Shown: positions 10,927-22,398, counted from the first letter of the stretch. The stretch: DNA of 64,000 nucleotides from Chrysemys picta bellii (GCF_011386835.1 NC_088791.1:10106998-10170997), one strand, 5' to 3'. Program-made: numbers and translations. Notes: generated by a model not told the origin, from the sequence alone.

Positions 10927-12213
10927 GGTGCAGAACCTGACATTCCGGGGGGAGCTGCAGATCATGGGTGGGTGAAGTGATTCCTCTCCATATAAAACAC
11001 TTTGAGATCCTATAGGATGAAAAACCCTTAAGAACAGGATAGTCTTATTTTGGGGCTGAAAACAGCTCAGGGTCTACGGAGAGATGGTAAACGAGAGCCA
11101 GTCGTTCAGAAGAGCCTGTGTCTTATGGCCTGGACTTAAAGTCCCGCAGCTTGTGGGAGAGTCTAGCTTTGCTGGCTGACATGTGATTCTGGGGTTAAAG
11201 GCGAACTGCAAAGCTTTAGAAAACAAAAGAGAAGTTAGTCATGTTATCCTCCCACCTCCTGCCAGTGCCAGGGGCCGAGCTGGACATGGGACCTAAGGGA
11301 GATACTTGTCCCAAGGTAGCTAATCTGCTCCAGCCCCCCATGGAGACATGCGGCCCCATTCTCCGGGGCTCAGAACAGTGCAGCTGCACTTGTATAAATA
11401 TCAATATAAACCAGCCCTGAGAGTCCTGTTTCCCAGCCCCTTGCTCGATTAGACGGTGCTCCGAGAAGGCCCCACCAGTATGCTCATGTGCTATCTCGGC
11501 CCCTAATTGTCTTTGTTTTCAGTGTGCGGTTGGGCTTTTTGTGGGGGCGGGGAGGTAGGTGGCTAAATGACAACAGTGCCATGTGCTGCCTAGATTCAAA
11601 GTCAAGAGCGGGCGTGGCTCCAAGCTTGCCTTCTGTGACCAGTACCAGCACGTTCCTGTATGCTCAGACGTGACAACCAGTACTTGTCGGCACGGTCGGA
11701 GGCACCTGTGGGCTTAGGATTGGGTTGCAGCAGAAGGGTTCCACTCTATATAAATAGGGAGAGAGTGATAGAGAGAGATTGATTTGTAACCAAAAGATCA
11801 AGGAGAGACGCAAAGGCTCCATTATTTCGCCAAGGTGCAGCTGTATAATAAAGCAGTGAAAACATATGTTTCAAGTGCCTGTCCCTGGAGTGGGTAGGAT
11901 TGGTGTGTATGGCGGATCTGTCATGATTTATCATGAAATCTGCCATTTAGTCTAAGGATTCACAAAGGGCACCGAGTGACTTATGATCGGGGTGACTGCT
12001 TCTCCCTGAATGGGAGGCGTTGTGAGGTGCTGACAGGAAAGCTGCTGCTCAAAGGTGTCATTTCCTCACTTATCTGTCTTGATGACACTTCCCCGCCCCC
12101 CCTCCAACTCCCCCATCAGCTTGGCAGGTTTTTATCAGCAATTTCAGTGTGTGGAGACATTCCCCCGCGGTGACTGGAATTTTGGTACACGAGAGTCAGT
12201 CTTTCTCTCTCAT
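10927..12213. other. Unassigned intronic DNA
   Basis: No exon was found. CACTTTGAGATCCTATAGGATG near 11000 resembles an old L2/MIR tail. The remainder is unclassified. Confidence 0.4.
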
Positions 12214-12235
12214 ACACACACACACACACACACAC
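12214..12235. repeat. (CA)n microsatellite
   Basis: An uninterrupted run of about eleven AC units. The open frames across it are artefacts of the dinucleotide repeat. Confidence 0.9.
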
Positions 12236-12236
12236 G

Positions 12237-12311
12237 GCCTGATTCTGCACCGCCTTGTGCAGTCATTTATGCCTGCGCAAAGTGGGCGTAAAGTGCTTTC
12301 AGACCGGAATA
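12237..12311. mobile_element. Possible palindromic MITE fragment
   Basis: GCCTGATTCTGCACCGCCTT, followed by GCGTAAAGTGC and CAGACCGGAAT, looks like one arm of the GGGCCTGATCC family. It directly abuts the CA run. Confidence 0.35.
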
Positions 12312-12443
12312 GGAGCCATACAAGGCAGTGGGGAATCAGGCTCACAGAACCTCTTACATCTCTCCCGCTTCTTCTCCCACTTCCAGCCAGCTCACTTCCT
12401 TCCTCAAGCCCCTTCACTGCCTTCCTTTCTCCTTCTGCGTTAA

Positions 12444-12562
12444 GGCCCTGATCCTAGGAGCTGCTCCCCATGGATGGACCCCTGCTCAGAGCCCTATTGA
12501 CTTACAGGGTGTTCATAGGGGGCTGTCTGCATGGAGTAGCTTGCAAGATTGGGACCCTAGTC
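12444..12562. mobile_element. Palindromic GGCCCTGATCC MITE
   Basis: AAGGCCCTGATCCTAGGAGC at one end and GCAAGATTGGGACCCTA at the other are inverted relatives. The interior carries CCTATTGACTTACAGGG, typical of this family. Confidence 0.5.
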
Positions 12563-12785
12563 CAAATGCCTCATCGTCCCTTTAGCTCTATCCCTGCCTA
12601 TATCCAATCTCTCGTTTCCTCTCCGTTTCACTGCCCACTTCTGATCTTGGTACTGTAGGGTTTACTTGAGGCAGCCTCCCGTCCCCCACACACCTCCATT
12701 CTGCCCTTTTCTGTGAGTCATCTCCATGCTGATCTGCTTGCTGAGGATGTCTCCACACCTCCTTTAAGCGGAAGTGTTCAGGTGA

Positions 12786-12890
12786 TGGTGTGATCTAGCA
12801 ATCTGAGCCCGGGACTGGGAGCCAGGAACTCTTGGGTTCTAATCTGGGTTGTCACATTGAGCTCAGGCATGTTATTTGACAGGAGACAGT
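12786..12890 (+). mobile_element. MIR-type SINE fragment
   Basis: GGGACTGGGAGCCAGGAACT, followed by GGGTTCTAATCTGGGTTGTC, is the 5' tRNA-like/core part of MIR in forward orientation. The 3' part is lost. Confidence 0.6.
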
Positions 12891-12892
12891 GA

Positions 12893-13205
12893 AGCCAAAA
12901 ATCCTGTTGCCAACTCTTGTGAGGCTCACGATATTTGGTATTGTTTCATGAAGCCCCAACCTCCTGGAGTCATGTGATTACATGATAATCTCAGCTTTCT
13001 TTTTAAATAGAAATTACATCTGTAGCCATTAAGTTCACAGAGAAGGGCTGGGAAACATGAAACCTAAGGGTTCAAAACCCAGAAGACCAATAACAAGAAC
13101 CCTACATTTATTAATGTTCAAAGCTCATGATTTTTGAATCCGTCTCATGATTTGGGGAAGGGAGCTGATTCATGATTTTTGAACAGTAGTGGTTGACAAA
13201 TACTG
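12893..13205. repeat. Old amniote interspersed repeat, unclassified
   Basis: The block contains AACTCTTGTGAGGCTCACGA, AGCCCCAACCTCCTGGAGTC, GTGATTACATGATAATCTCA and GCTCATGATTTTTGAA in an order I remember from reptile and bird genomes. It is non-coding. Superfamily and true ends were not determined. Confidence 0.45.
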
Positions 13206-13751
13206 CATTCTGAGAACGTTGTACTTACTGTTGCCAAAAGTAACCTCTATATGACAAGAAAATGGAGAGGGTGTCCCCCCCCCCCGTATTTTTTAAAATT
13301 TGTTTACTTGGTGCATTTGAGTCAATTTCACTCTTGAAATTTCACTTCCTGTCTCATGCACTATTGAGGTGACATTGGTCTGGGAGCAGCTCACTTGCAA
13401 TTGGCTGTTTGTTCTTTGAAACAGCCTTTGCACATCTCCCCTCTTAGGAATGGCACATGTCAAGAGTGGGACTCTGCAGAGGTCAGCCCGAAGAACTCTG
13501 ATTACTGGTGGGTAACCTCTATTTGACCAGAAGCAGCAAAGCTGAAGTTAAAATGGTTGCAGACAGGAATGTGTGGGTGGGAGGTAGGTGTCTGGGCTGC
13601 GCCAGGGCTGATGTATTGGCCTAGGATCTTCTAAATATTGGCACAGCAGTATGAGATACTCCTATAAAATATGTTTTAAAAGGAATTTAACAAAATCACT
13701 GAGGTAGTACTAGAGAAAGGATGCTCTGTCTGAAAACAGATTTATTAAAAG

Positions 13752-13840
13752 TGTGCAGCGTTGTTGTAGCCATGTTGGTCCCAGGATATTAGAGAGACAA
13801 GGTGGGTGAGGTAATATCTTTTATTGAACTAACTTCTGTA
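13752..13840 (-). mobile_element. Penelope-like element tail, lineage B
   Basis: GCGTTGTTGTAGCCATGTTG followed by CCAGGATATTAGAGAGACAA matches the 3' tail at 9043. It adds TAATATCTTTTATTGAACTA before ending. This is a heavily 5'-truncated copy. Confidence 0.65.
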
Positions 13841-14134
13841 TCTTGAACCTCTTGGTTTCTGCTTCCCAATCAGCAAAATAGGGAAGGTTGATACTTACCT
13901 GCCTCATGAGATGTATTAATACCACTGAGTCATTACAGCCAATAGAATAGCTGCATGCAAATTAGCTGTAGAGGATAAGGTGGTGATTAATTGAGTAACT
14001 TCTGATGTCACAATGTCCCCTCACTTGAGTTAACTGAAGTGTTGATCTGTACCATATAGCCTATTAGTTTCTTCATTAATTAGTTTCTTCAAATATAGCC
14101 TATGCATAAGATTTCAATTATTTTTAACTATATG

Positions 14135-15615
14135 GAATGTTTCTAGTTTCTTGGCCTACAACAGCTGGCAAATCCTGTCTACCCTGAATCACAGTACGGA
14201 TTCAGGGCTGGAAGATCAACCATAGATATATTTTCTCTGTGTCAACTCCAAGAAAAGTGCAGAGAGCAAAACTGACCATTGTACATCGCCTTTGTGACCT
14301 AACCAAAGCATTTGACACAATCGGCAGAGCAGGTCTGTTTGCAATACTAGAAAAGATAGGATGCTCACCAACTCTGTTGAATCTTATATGCTCATTCCAC
14401 AACAATATGAGAGCAACTGTCCAGTTTGACAGGTCCACTTCAGACAGCTTTGAGATGAAAAGGATGTGTTCTTGCCCCTACATTCCTTGGAATCTTCTTC
14501 TCGGTACTCTTGAACTGTGTGTTTAAGGACCTGAAAGATGCAATGTATCTCCACACAAGATCAGATGGGAAACTCTTCAACCTGTCCTGACTTAAGTCAA
14601 AGACCAATGTCAGAAAGGTGCTAATCAGGGAACTTCTATTAGCTGATGATGCTGTCCTCCTCATAGCCCACAATGAAGATCTACTACAAGAACTCATGGC
14701 CTGCCTTTCAAGTGCCTATCAGGCATTTGCTCTCACCATCAGCATCAAGAAAATGGTTGTATTAGGACAGAGGGTTCCACAAGATTCTTCAGTTACCTTA
14801 AATGCAAACCAGCTAGTAGTCCAGACATTCAGCTGTTTAGATTCTACAGTGACCACCAACCTTTCACTGGATGAAGAACTAAATGTTCTCATTGGAAAGG
14901 CTGCCACCACCTTCAGCAGACTGACCCAAAGCTGACCATTAAGACCAAAATGATAGTGTACCAAGCCTGCGTCCTCACCACTCTCATGTATGGTGGGGAA
15001 ACATGGACAACTTATGCTCCTCAGGAGAAAAGGTTGAACAGTTTCCACCTACTCTGTTTACGCCGCATACTCAACACCAAATGGCAGGATAAAGTTACCA
15101 ACACAGAGGTTCTTCAAAGGGCAAATTTACCAAGTGTGACAGCCCTGATCAAGCAAAGACGACTGCGCTGGTTGGGCCATCTGAGTAAGTTGGAAGATGG
15201 ATGCATACCCAAAGACATGCTATACGGGAAGCTATCAGAGGGAACAAGAACAACAGGACATTCCAAGCTTCGCTAGAAAGACACATGCAAGTAAGATATG
15301 AAGGAATTTGGAATTGATCCTGACCAATGGGAAGTCTTGGCAAGTGATCGTAACAAGTGGCGCCATCGTCTCCATCAGGGTATCAAAGTCCATGACAGGA
15401 GCTGGCTCCTACAGCTTGAGGAGAAACGAGCCTGTAGGAAGCAAGCAGCTCCCAGCCAAGATGCAGACATTTGCAATAACTGCCAAAGATCCTGCAAATC
15501 TCACACTGGACTATTCAATCACATGAGACACTGCAAACCATCTACATCATACGCTGCAATTCCCACCGTCTCTCGCAGACGAAACGATGCCAACAAATGG
15601 AAAGTTTGAAATGTG
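14135..15615 (+). mobile_element. Non-CR1 LINE, 5' truncated
   Basis: A roughly 1.5-kb retrotransposon remnant covers the reverse transcriptase from before the fingers/palm region to the C terminus. The coding details are in the next entry. The proteins around RLRWLGHL and the terminal Cys/His cluster separate it from CR1. I cannot assign the clade without a tree. Confidence 0.8.
14160..15609 (+). pseudogene. Decayed LINE reverse transcriptase with C-terminal zinc knuckle
   Basis: Readable blocks occur in order: QYGFRAGRSTID, then DLTKAFDTIGRAGLFAILEK, then the catalytic LLADDAVLL (ADD at 14641-14649), GGETWTTYAPQEKRL, RRLRWLGHL and finally a Cys-x2-Cys...His-x3-4-His-x-Cys cluster near CNNCQRSCKSHTGLFNH. 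Frames break between about 14490 and 14620, at 14936 (TGA), at 15277 (TAG) and just before 15298. It is therefore dead. In live relatives this enzyme performs target-primed reverse transcription. Confidence 0.8.
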
Positions 15616-16865
15616 TGAGTTATTCCATATATGTCTCCTCAATAGTATTGCTAATCTCAGGTGGTCCAAAATCATGTGTCAGTGCCCGGAAATAACAAGA
15701 TTGGCTTAAATATAATAAGATTTTTTTTTTAATTGGATTTCTATTTGCATTCCGGTTTCTGAGCCCTTAGATTACACTCGGGTCACATTTCCCAGCTCTC
15801 CACAGGCATGAGGCCTAGAAATGTACTTATTTTAAAAATGAAAGCTGAGATTCTCCTATTATCCCATGACTCTGGGAGCTGATGTTTTAAGAAAAAAAAA
15901 TCAAATATCACAAAGCTTGTGACAAAATCCGAAGGAGGGAGACATGTTCTTTCTGTAATTGGGTAGATCTGCTCCCAGCCCAGGCCAGAAACAATAGACA
16001 AGGGGGTAGGAGGTGAAAGTTCCCTGAAGATTTTCAGTACCTGGGAAATGGTTTGAGTTTGGTCCCAGTTTTCAGCAAAGGTTTGGTGTGATTTGTGTGA
16101 TCTCTGACTCTTTTCTTCTGTCCCTACCAGTCCCAGCCGTAATGCTTAGCGATCCGTTAAGTGCTAACTCTCAGCCTTCCCCTGCCCTCCCCTTTGCCGC
16201 ATTAAGTATCTGTTCAATAAGATCAGGTGGATCCCTTCAAAGAAATGAGAGTCAGCACCACATGGCCTGGCGCTAAGCTGGAAAGGGGAAAGGCACCGGG
16301 TGCGTGTGTGCGTGTGTAGATCAAGCCTGCCTGTATTTCTCGGCCAAGAATGATAAAAGCTCTCTGGCCCAAAGGCAAAACGGCAGCATATTGAGCTGCT
16401 GACTTCTTGAAATAATTTCTTTATCAGCACAATGCATATTATGGCAAACAGTCATAATTTAGCCTGGTTTTAACTCTTCTGCTGCCAGCATGCAGACATC
16501 GAAGGAGCAGCCAGTGCTTCGGTGTTGCCTGGACTGTGCTGCCGGCTCTGTTTCGGAGCCTGGATGGGGCCGAGTACGGGTGCCCTGGGCAGCGGGCAGA
16601 GGGAATTGAGATGCACAGACGATCCCATTCAAAGGAGAAGAGATTCCAGTGGCTGTTGGGTCATGTTTCAGTCCTGCCGGGCAGCATTTGGGTTTGGAAT
16701 TTCATCGCTGTGTTTGGAGGCCTCATCTGTAGCCTTTTTGCGCCTGGATGTAGCTCTTTGTTGCCATGGGAATGCTTTTTCAAGCAAATTTGGTGCTGAG
16801 GAAAAGGGATGGATTGAAGTTCTCTATTTATTCATGGATCTGGTATTATTAGACATGGTGTACTG
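15616..16865. other. Unassigned DNA with a candidate conserved block
   Basis: No gene was seen. About 16130-16480 contains AT-rich words such as GAATGATAAAAGCTC, CAGCATATTGAGCTGCTGAC and AATGCATATTATGGCAAACA. It shows no resemblance to the repeats of this window, as expected of a non-coding regulatory element. Confidence 0.35.
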
Positions 16866-17015
16866 GAAGGAAGGCTGGTCTTGTGGTTAGAGGACCAGAC
16901 AGGGCCTCAGGAGATCTGGGTTTCATTCTTGGTTGTGTCACAAACTTCTTGTGTGACCGTGAACAAGTCTCTGTGTGTCAGTTACCTGTGTGTAAAGTGA
17001 GCAAAAGGGCACTCT
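16866..17015 (+). mobile_element. MIR-type SINE
   Basis: TCTTGTGGTTAGAGGACCAG, GGAGATCTGGGTTTCATTC and CTTGTGTGACCGTGAACAAG follow the MIR consensus order. The copy is diverged. Confidence 0.65.
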
Positions 17016-17559
17016 CTTAGCTCACAGATGGGGGAATGAACTCCATTAATGATTAGAGGATTCCCATGTTGTACAGGGTTGAGGGCTAGATATCTGCATA
17101 GATAATGTGCAAGGGGAGGTTAAAAATCATGATGGTCTTAATGGAACTGAGGTCTAACAGAAAAGCAATGGACCATCAAGGAACTCCTGTTACATGAAGG
17201 GATGTAGGTGATCCATCTCCACTTCTTTCTGCCATCTGCTAAAACACAAAATGAGTTACACCTAGCAAGAGACATAAAAGGCAATCAGAAAAGCTTTTAT
17301 ACATTAGGAGCAAGAGAAAGACAAGGAAAATTGTAGGTCCTCTGTTTAGCAGGGAAGAAGAGCTAATAACTGATGACACCAAGAAAGCTGAGGTGTTTAA
17401 TGCCTATTTTGAATCAGTATTCATCAAAAAGATAAATTGTGACCAGATACTTAACACAATTAATATTAACAACAAGGGGGAAGGAACAGAAGCCAGAATA
17501 GGGGAAGAACAGGTTAAAGAATATTTAGGTAAGTTAGATGTATTCAAGTCTGCAGGGCT

Positions 17560-17918
17560 AGGGGGGTTTTGATAGCAGCCTTCAACTACCTGAAGGGGGG
17601 TTCCAAAGAGGATGGAGCTCGGCTGTTCTCAGTGGTGGCAGATGACAGAACAAGGAGCAATGGTCTCAAGTTGCAGTGGGGGAGGTCCAGGTTGGATATT
17701 AGGAAACACTATTTCACTAGGAGGGTGGTGAAGCACTGGAATGCGTTACCTAGGGAGGTGGTGGAGTCTCCTTCCTTGGAGGTTTTTAAGGTCAGGCTTG
17801 ACAAAGCCCTGGCTGGGATGATTTAGTTGGGAACTGGTCTTGCTTTGAGCAGGGGGTTGGACTAGATGACCTCTTGAGGTCCCTTCCAACCCTGATATTC
17901 TATGATTCTATGATTAAT
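17560..17918 (+). mobile_element. Younger CR1 LINE 3' end, nested
   Basis: This starts inside the reverse-transcriptase C terminus ([20 protein letters not shown]) and reads without a stop through [12 protein letters not shown] to LDKALAGMI. It then enters the turtle-type CR1 3' UTR, ending ATATTCTATGATTCTATGAT. The ATTCTATG tail repeats are typical of CR1. It is far better preserved than the CR1 it interrupts. Confidence 0.85.
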
Positions 17919-17972
17919 GAAATTCATCCTAGGGTACATAAGGAAATAGCTAAAGCGATATCTGAACATTTA

Positions 17973-18261
17973 GATCTGGTCTACACTGGGGGGGATCGAT
18001 TTAAGTTATGCAACTTCAGCTACGTGAATAATGTAGCTGAAGTCAATGTACTTGGATCTACTCACCGCAGTGTCCTCACTGTGGTGAGTCGACTGCTGAC
18101 GCTCCCCCATTGACTCCGCCTGCGCCTCTCGCCCTGGTGGAGTACCGGAGTCAATGGGAGAGCGCTCGGCGGTCGATTTATTGTCTCGATTCGACGCGAT
18201 AAATCGACCCCCGCTGGATCGATCGCTGCCCTTCGATCCAGTGGGTAATGTAGACAAGCCC
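17973..18261. mobile_element. Harbinger-like MITE inside CR1
   Basis: The terminal inverted repeats are GATCTGGTCTACAC on the left and GTAGACAAGCCC on the right. Long internal palindromes include TTCAGCTACGTGAATAATGTAGCTGAAG. The host CR1 reads CATTTA...AGTGAC across the site. The insertion is flanked by TTA on the left and TA(A) on the right, close to the 3-bp target duplication of PIF/Harbinger elements. The related copy at 32535 has an exact TTA on both sides. Confidence 0.65.
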
Positions 18262-18551
18262 TAAGTGACTATCTTTGAGAACTCGTGGAACATAGGTGAG
18301 CTCCCAGAGAACTAGGACACGGTAAACATAGCACCTCTCTTTAAAAAGGGGAACAAAGAGTCTCCAGGGTATTATAGACCGTCAGCCTAACTTCGATCCC
18401 TAGAAAGATACTGGAACAAATGATGAATCAGTCTGTAAGCACCTAGAGAATAATAGGGTTGTAAGGGACAGCCAGCAAGGATTTGTCAAAAACATCAGGA
18501 TTTGTCAAAGATTTGTCAAAATCATGCCAAACCTCCCTAATTTCCTTCTTT

Positions 18552-19133
18552 CAGAGGCGGATTAGCCAATGGGCCCCTGGGGCCCAGGCTCAGGGCCCCC
18601 AGCCAATTGAGGGCCCCCGGAAAAAGGGTGCTGCAGCAGAAATCTGCCACAGGGCAGCAGAAACCCGGACCCCTGGCAGTGGGCAGGGGAAGCCCCAGTG
18701 CCCCGACCCTGGTCCCCAGCAGAAGCGCCGGGTGCGTGGGGTGGGGGAAGCCCTAGTGCCTGGACCCCCCACTGCAACCCTTGGGACTGGAGGAGCTCTC
18801 ACTCCCCCTGTGGCCCCGGACTATGGCAGGGGAACAGAGCTTCTTTGGTCTTGGGGCCGCAGTGGGAGGGAGGGCCAGAAAGGATCCAATGGGGGTGGGG
18901 CTTCAGTGGGGGGGGCAGAATGGGGTGGGACTGTAAGCAAAACAGGAGCAGGGTCACAGGGGAAGGGGTGAAATGAGGTGGGGCCGCGGGTGGAACAGGG
19001 GCGGGTCCGCTGGGGAAGGGGCAGAATGGAGTGGGGCCATAGGCGGGGCTGCAGGCAGAAGGGGTGGAACGGGGGTGGGACCATAGGTGGAAGTTCTGGA
19101 GCCAGGGCCCCAAGAGACCTTAATTTGCTTCTG
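18552..19133. mobile_element. Non-autonomous hAT element, nested in CR1
   Basis: It is flanked by an exact 8-bp duplication CCTTCTTT (18544-18551 and 19134-19141). Terminal repeats are CAGAGGCGGATTAG and, inverted, CAGAAGCAAATTAA, matching hAT end rules. The interior is GC-rich (GGGGTGGGGCTTCAG-type runs) and has no transposase. The 162- and 104-codon frames here come from GC-rich composition. Confidence 0.85.
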
Positions 19134-19959
19134 CCTTCTTTGATAGGGTTACTGACCTAGTGGATGGGGGCAAGCTGTAGACAGGCTATATCTTCATTTT
19201 AGTGAGGCTTTCGACACAGTCCCACATGACATTCTCATAAGCACATTAGAGAAATGTGGTCTGGATGAAATTAATAGAAGGTGGATGCATAGCCATTTTA
19301 GAGACTGTGCTCAGAGTAGTTATCGATGGTTCTCTGTCAAACTGGGAGGGCGTATCCAGTGAGGTCCTGCAGGGGTCAGTCCTGGGTCTGGTGCTATTCA
19401 AAATTTTCACGAATGATTTGAATAATGAAATGGAGAGTATGTTTATAAAATTGGCAGATGACACCAGGCAGGGAGGGGTTGCAGGCACTTTAAAGGACAA
19501 AATTAGAAATCAAAATGATCTTGACAAATTGGAGAACTGGTCTGAAATCAACAAGATGAAATTCAGTAAAGATAAGTGGAAACTGATACATTTAGTAATT
19601 AAAAATCAAATGCACAACTACAAAATGGGGAACAGCTGGGTAAGTGGTTGTACTGCTGACAAGGATCTGGGGGTTATGGCAGATGGCAAAATTGAATATG
19701 AGTCAACAGTGTGATGCAGTTGCAAAAGACGCCAATATTCTGGGGTGTATTAACAGGAATGTTGCCTGTAAAACATGGGAGGTAAATGTCCCACTTGCCT
19801 CGGCAGTGGTGAGGTGTGTCCAGTTCTGAGTGCTACCCTGTAAGAAAGATGTGGACCAATTGGAGAGAGTCCAGAGGAGAACCAAAAAAAAAAATGATAA
19901 AAGGTTTAGAACTTTGCCATTGGATTCTACCTATCTAAGGTACTTACATGGGGCTCCTC

Positions 19960-20125
19960 GCAATCTTTAATGTTTTTATCTACAGAGCCCCATTGTACAG
20001 AGGGGGAACTGAGGCACAAGGAGACTAGGTGACTTGCCTATGGCACACACAGGAAGTCTGTGGCAAAGCAGGGAATTAAATTAGGGAGTCTCAGACTTGT
20101 GACCTAACAAGTTGACCATGCCTCC
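19960..20125 (-). mobile_element. MIR-type SINE
   Basis: CCCCATTGTACAGAGGGGGA, GTGACTTGCCTATGGCACAC and GTCTGTGGCAAAGCAGGGAA are the reverse complement of MIR core and head. Confidence 0.75.
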
Positions 20126-20129
20126 TCTC

Positions 20130-21361
20130 TGTGTGCAGCAGTGGATAGCAGCAGTCTTTGGGATGATATAGCACTTGGTACAGTCGTTACCTTGAAAAGA
20201 TTCCTGTTCACTCACAGTGGCCACATGACAATACTGTAGTTGTTTCCTGTCCTAAGTGTGCTGCATTAGGTCTATAACCAATGCTTTAAGACTACCAGCT
20301 GTGGCGCTATTTGAGTCTCATCTGGCTGTTAGTTTCCTTAAACCCCCTGCCAATGCTGAATTTAAGCCTTCAGCTCTTGGTCTGCAAAAGAATTCTTGCA
20401 GCTCCAAGATAGTTCCTCCTTATGCTGCTCAGAGGCAACTTTTCTCCATAATGCAAGGAAGAGAAGGCACACAATGAAATTAAAAGGTGACAGATTTAAT
20501 CCGGGAGAAAGGCAATATTGCCTAACAACATCTCATGGATCGGAGGAACTCCCTGCTGCAGGATGTTACTGAGATTCAAGAAAAGAACTAGATTGCACAT
20601 GAAGAAGAATAGAATCAATGGTGCCATTCGCTGGGATGGAAATGAGGGCTGTTGACTCTCACGTTTCAGGGCATGAACTGATCCCCAGTTGGAAAGTTCA
20701 GCAGACTTTTCCTCTGTGGTGTAGTGTTGCCTGATCAGGTGCGTTACAAATTCTCTGGTATTGACAGAGACAGGCTGCTTGGCTAGATGGGCCATGGGTT
20801 TGCTCTGCTGTGGGATGGCCTATGTGGAAACACTCAGCATGTTTTGTGAAATGACTGAACCACCTTGGGACCCTGAAAGGAGCGTTGGAGTTAGAACCAA
20901 AGCACCTGTTTTTAATTCTTCTCCTCCTCTCTCCCCATTCATGGATTTCCAGTGGCTCTAAACAGAAGCAGATTGGCTGTTTGTGGTTGCAGTTGAGAAG
21001 AGGTCGGCGTATTAAGCGCAGCTCAGAAACCCACCTCCTTCTAATCTTGAGGAATTTAGTGGCAAATCTGAAAATCTCCATCCTCCCCCTCCCCCCGACC
21101 CTGTAATAGACCCGGGAGAGGAGAAAAGAGGGAATCTAAGAAGCCGGTGATTACATGAGGAGCCTGGCAGCTCTGTAATCCTGGACTCCATTAAACATCT
21201 GTCTCCGCCAATTGCTCTGACAGTCGCGTCTCCTCCTTTCAAGTGCCTTACGTTTTCAGGTCACTTCAAACCACCATTTCTTAATCAACCCCCGCCCCAG
21301 CCCCTTTGATATTCCACTCAATCCTGGAGGATAGGGCACCAGTGCCCGCAAGGAAGGGGCT
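20130..21361. other. Unassigned DNA
   Basis: Possible CR1 3' UTR decay is seen near 20645-20690 (TTTCAGGGCATGAACTGATC). About 21000-21260 is a low-repeat block with TCTAATCTTGAGGAATTTAG and CTGTAATCCTGGACTCCATT that could be conserved non-coding DNA. No exon was recognised. Confidence 0.35.
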
Positions 21362-21442
21362 TTAGGTATTTCAACACAATTGTAGTTGAGTACATGTTTA
21401 AAGTTAAGCCTGTGTTTAAGTGCTTTCCTGAATCAGAGCCCC
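21362..21442. mobile_element. Palindromic MITE fragment
   Basis: ACATGTTTAAAGTTAAGCCT, followed by GTGTTTAAGTGCTTTCCTGA and ATCAGAGCCCC, is one arm of the family seen complete at 10801. Confidence 0.45.
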
Positions 21443-21446
21443 AGAT

Positions 21447-21617
21447 TATAGAATCATAGAATATCAGGGTTGGAAGGGACCTCAAGAGGTCATCTAGTCC
21501 AACCCCCTGCTCAAAGCAGGACCAATTCCCAACTAAATCATCCCAATTAAATCATCCCAGCCAGGGCTTTGTCAAGCCGGGCCTTAAAAACCTCCAAGGA
21601 AGGAGACTCCACCATTT
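21447..21617 (-). mobile_element. CR1 LINE 3' end
   Basis: The reverse complement of the young CR1 tail, starting ATAGAATCATAGAATATCAG. It carries a short internal tandem duplication around AAATCATCCCA and stops within the coding 3' end, so it is a 5'-truncated copy. Confidence 0.85.
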
Positions 21618-22270
21618 GGGATCATTTGGGGAGTTGGGTGGAAGAGTGCACTGCTTGTTTCCCACATACTTCCCATTTTCAGTGGGGGCTTGGAAGCTGC
21701 TTCCGTTGGTGGTTATTGAATCTTGCTATCTGTGCCCTTTCTTAGAAGAAAACAATTGCTGTCTCTGAGAATTTCATTATACCAGTTCTGCTGTGGTGCA
21801 TGGAGTTAACGAAGTCAGATGCCTTTTACTATCTATACACTGCACCTTTAAATTTCTAAGCTTCCTTCACATGTACAACGTTCAGTAGCCATTTTGTTGT
21901 CAGAGCTCAGTGCAGACTGTCTGAAGAGAGACTGCTCTTTCTCTCTCAGGCACACTTTACTTTTGTTCTTTCTTGTTTTTTGTTCTCATCATCTAAAGGA
22001 AAGGTAATTCTGTGAGCGAAAGTGTCTGGCCACTCTTGTGTGTAAAGTAAACACAACTTCCCAGTTTAATAATACTGCATTGTATCTCTCCTTTCATTGA
22101 TCTGATAGTAATTATTGTTGGAGATGAATATATTTGGATCAGATAAAATCAGATCCAGCAAAAACCTTCACTCAAAACTCAAACTGAATCTTTTTCTTCT
22201 TTTTTTTTTTTTTTTTGAATGTTTGAAAAAGTGCCTTAAACTTTAATGTCTCTGTGTTGTTTCTGATTGT
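21618..22270. other. Unassigned DNA
   Basis: No gene or repeat was recognised apart from a long T run at about 22199-22216. Confidence 0.4.
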
Positions 22271-22279
22271 AACTGGAGA

Positions 22280-22398
22280 CAGAGCTGTAACTAGGCATTT
22301 TAGTGCTCGGGGCAAGCAAGCGTATTGGTGCCCCTTACCATTTTTTTCATCATTTTTCCAACCCCGTAGCTTTGTGCCCCACCCTGGTTACGGCCCTG
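22280..22398. mobile_element. Short hAT MITE
   Basis: This 119-bp element has inverted ends CAGAGCTGTAACTAGG and CCTGGTTACGGCCCTG. It is flanked by an exact 8-bp duplication ACTGGAGA (22272-22279, 22399-22406). There is no coding capacity. Confidence 0.85.

Larger units (their letters stand above)
17231..19920 (+). mobile_element. Old CR1 LINE, host of three later insertions
   Basis: Coding remnants read from an upstream linker (GPLFSREEELITDDTKKAEV) through IHPRVHKEIAKAISEHL and FSEAFDTVPHDIL to the catalytic LADDT (19451-19465). They continue toward AAKDANILGCINRNV. Three younger elements interrupt it at 17560-17918, 17973-18261 and 18552-19133. Removing them restores a continuous CR1-like order: ...SEHL-SDY... 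across the second, and TTTCCTTCTTTGATAGGG across the third. The copy is decayed by many frameshifts and stops. Confidence 0.8.

Noticed and set aside
18483..18971. 162-codon plus-strand frame and overlapping minus frames
   Set aside because: It lies almost entirely inside the GC-rich hAT at 18552-19133. There is no domain, and open frames exist on both strands.
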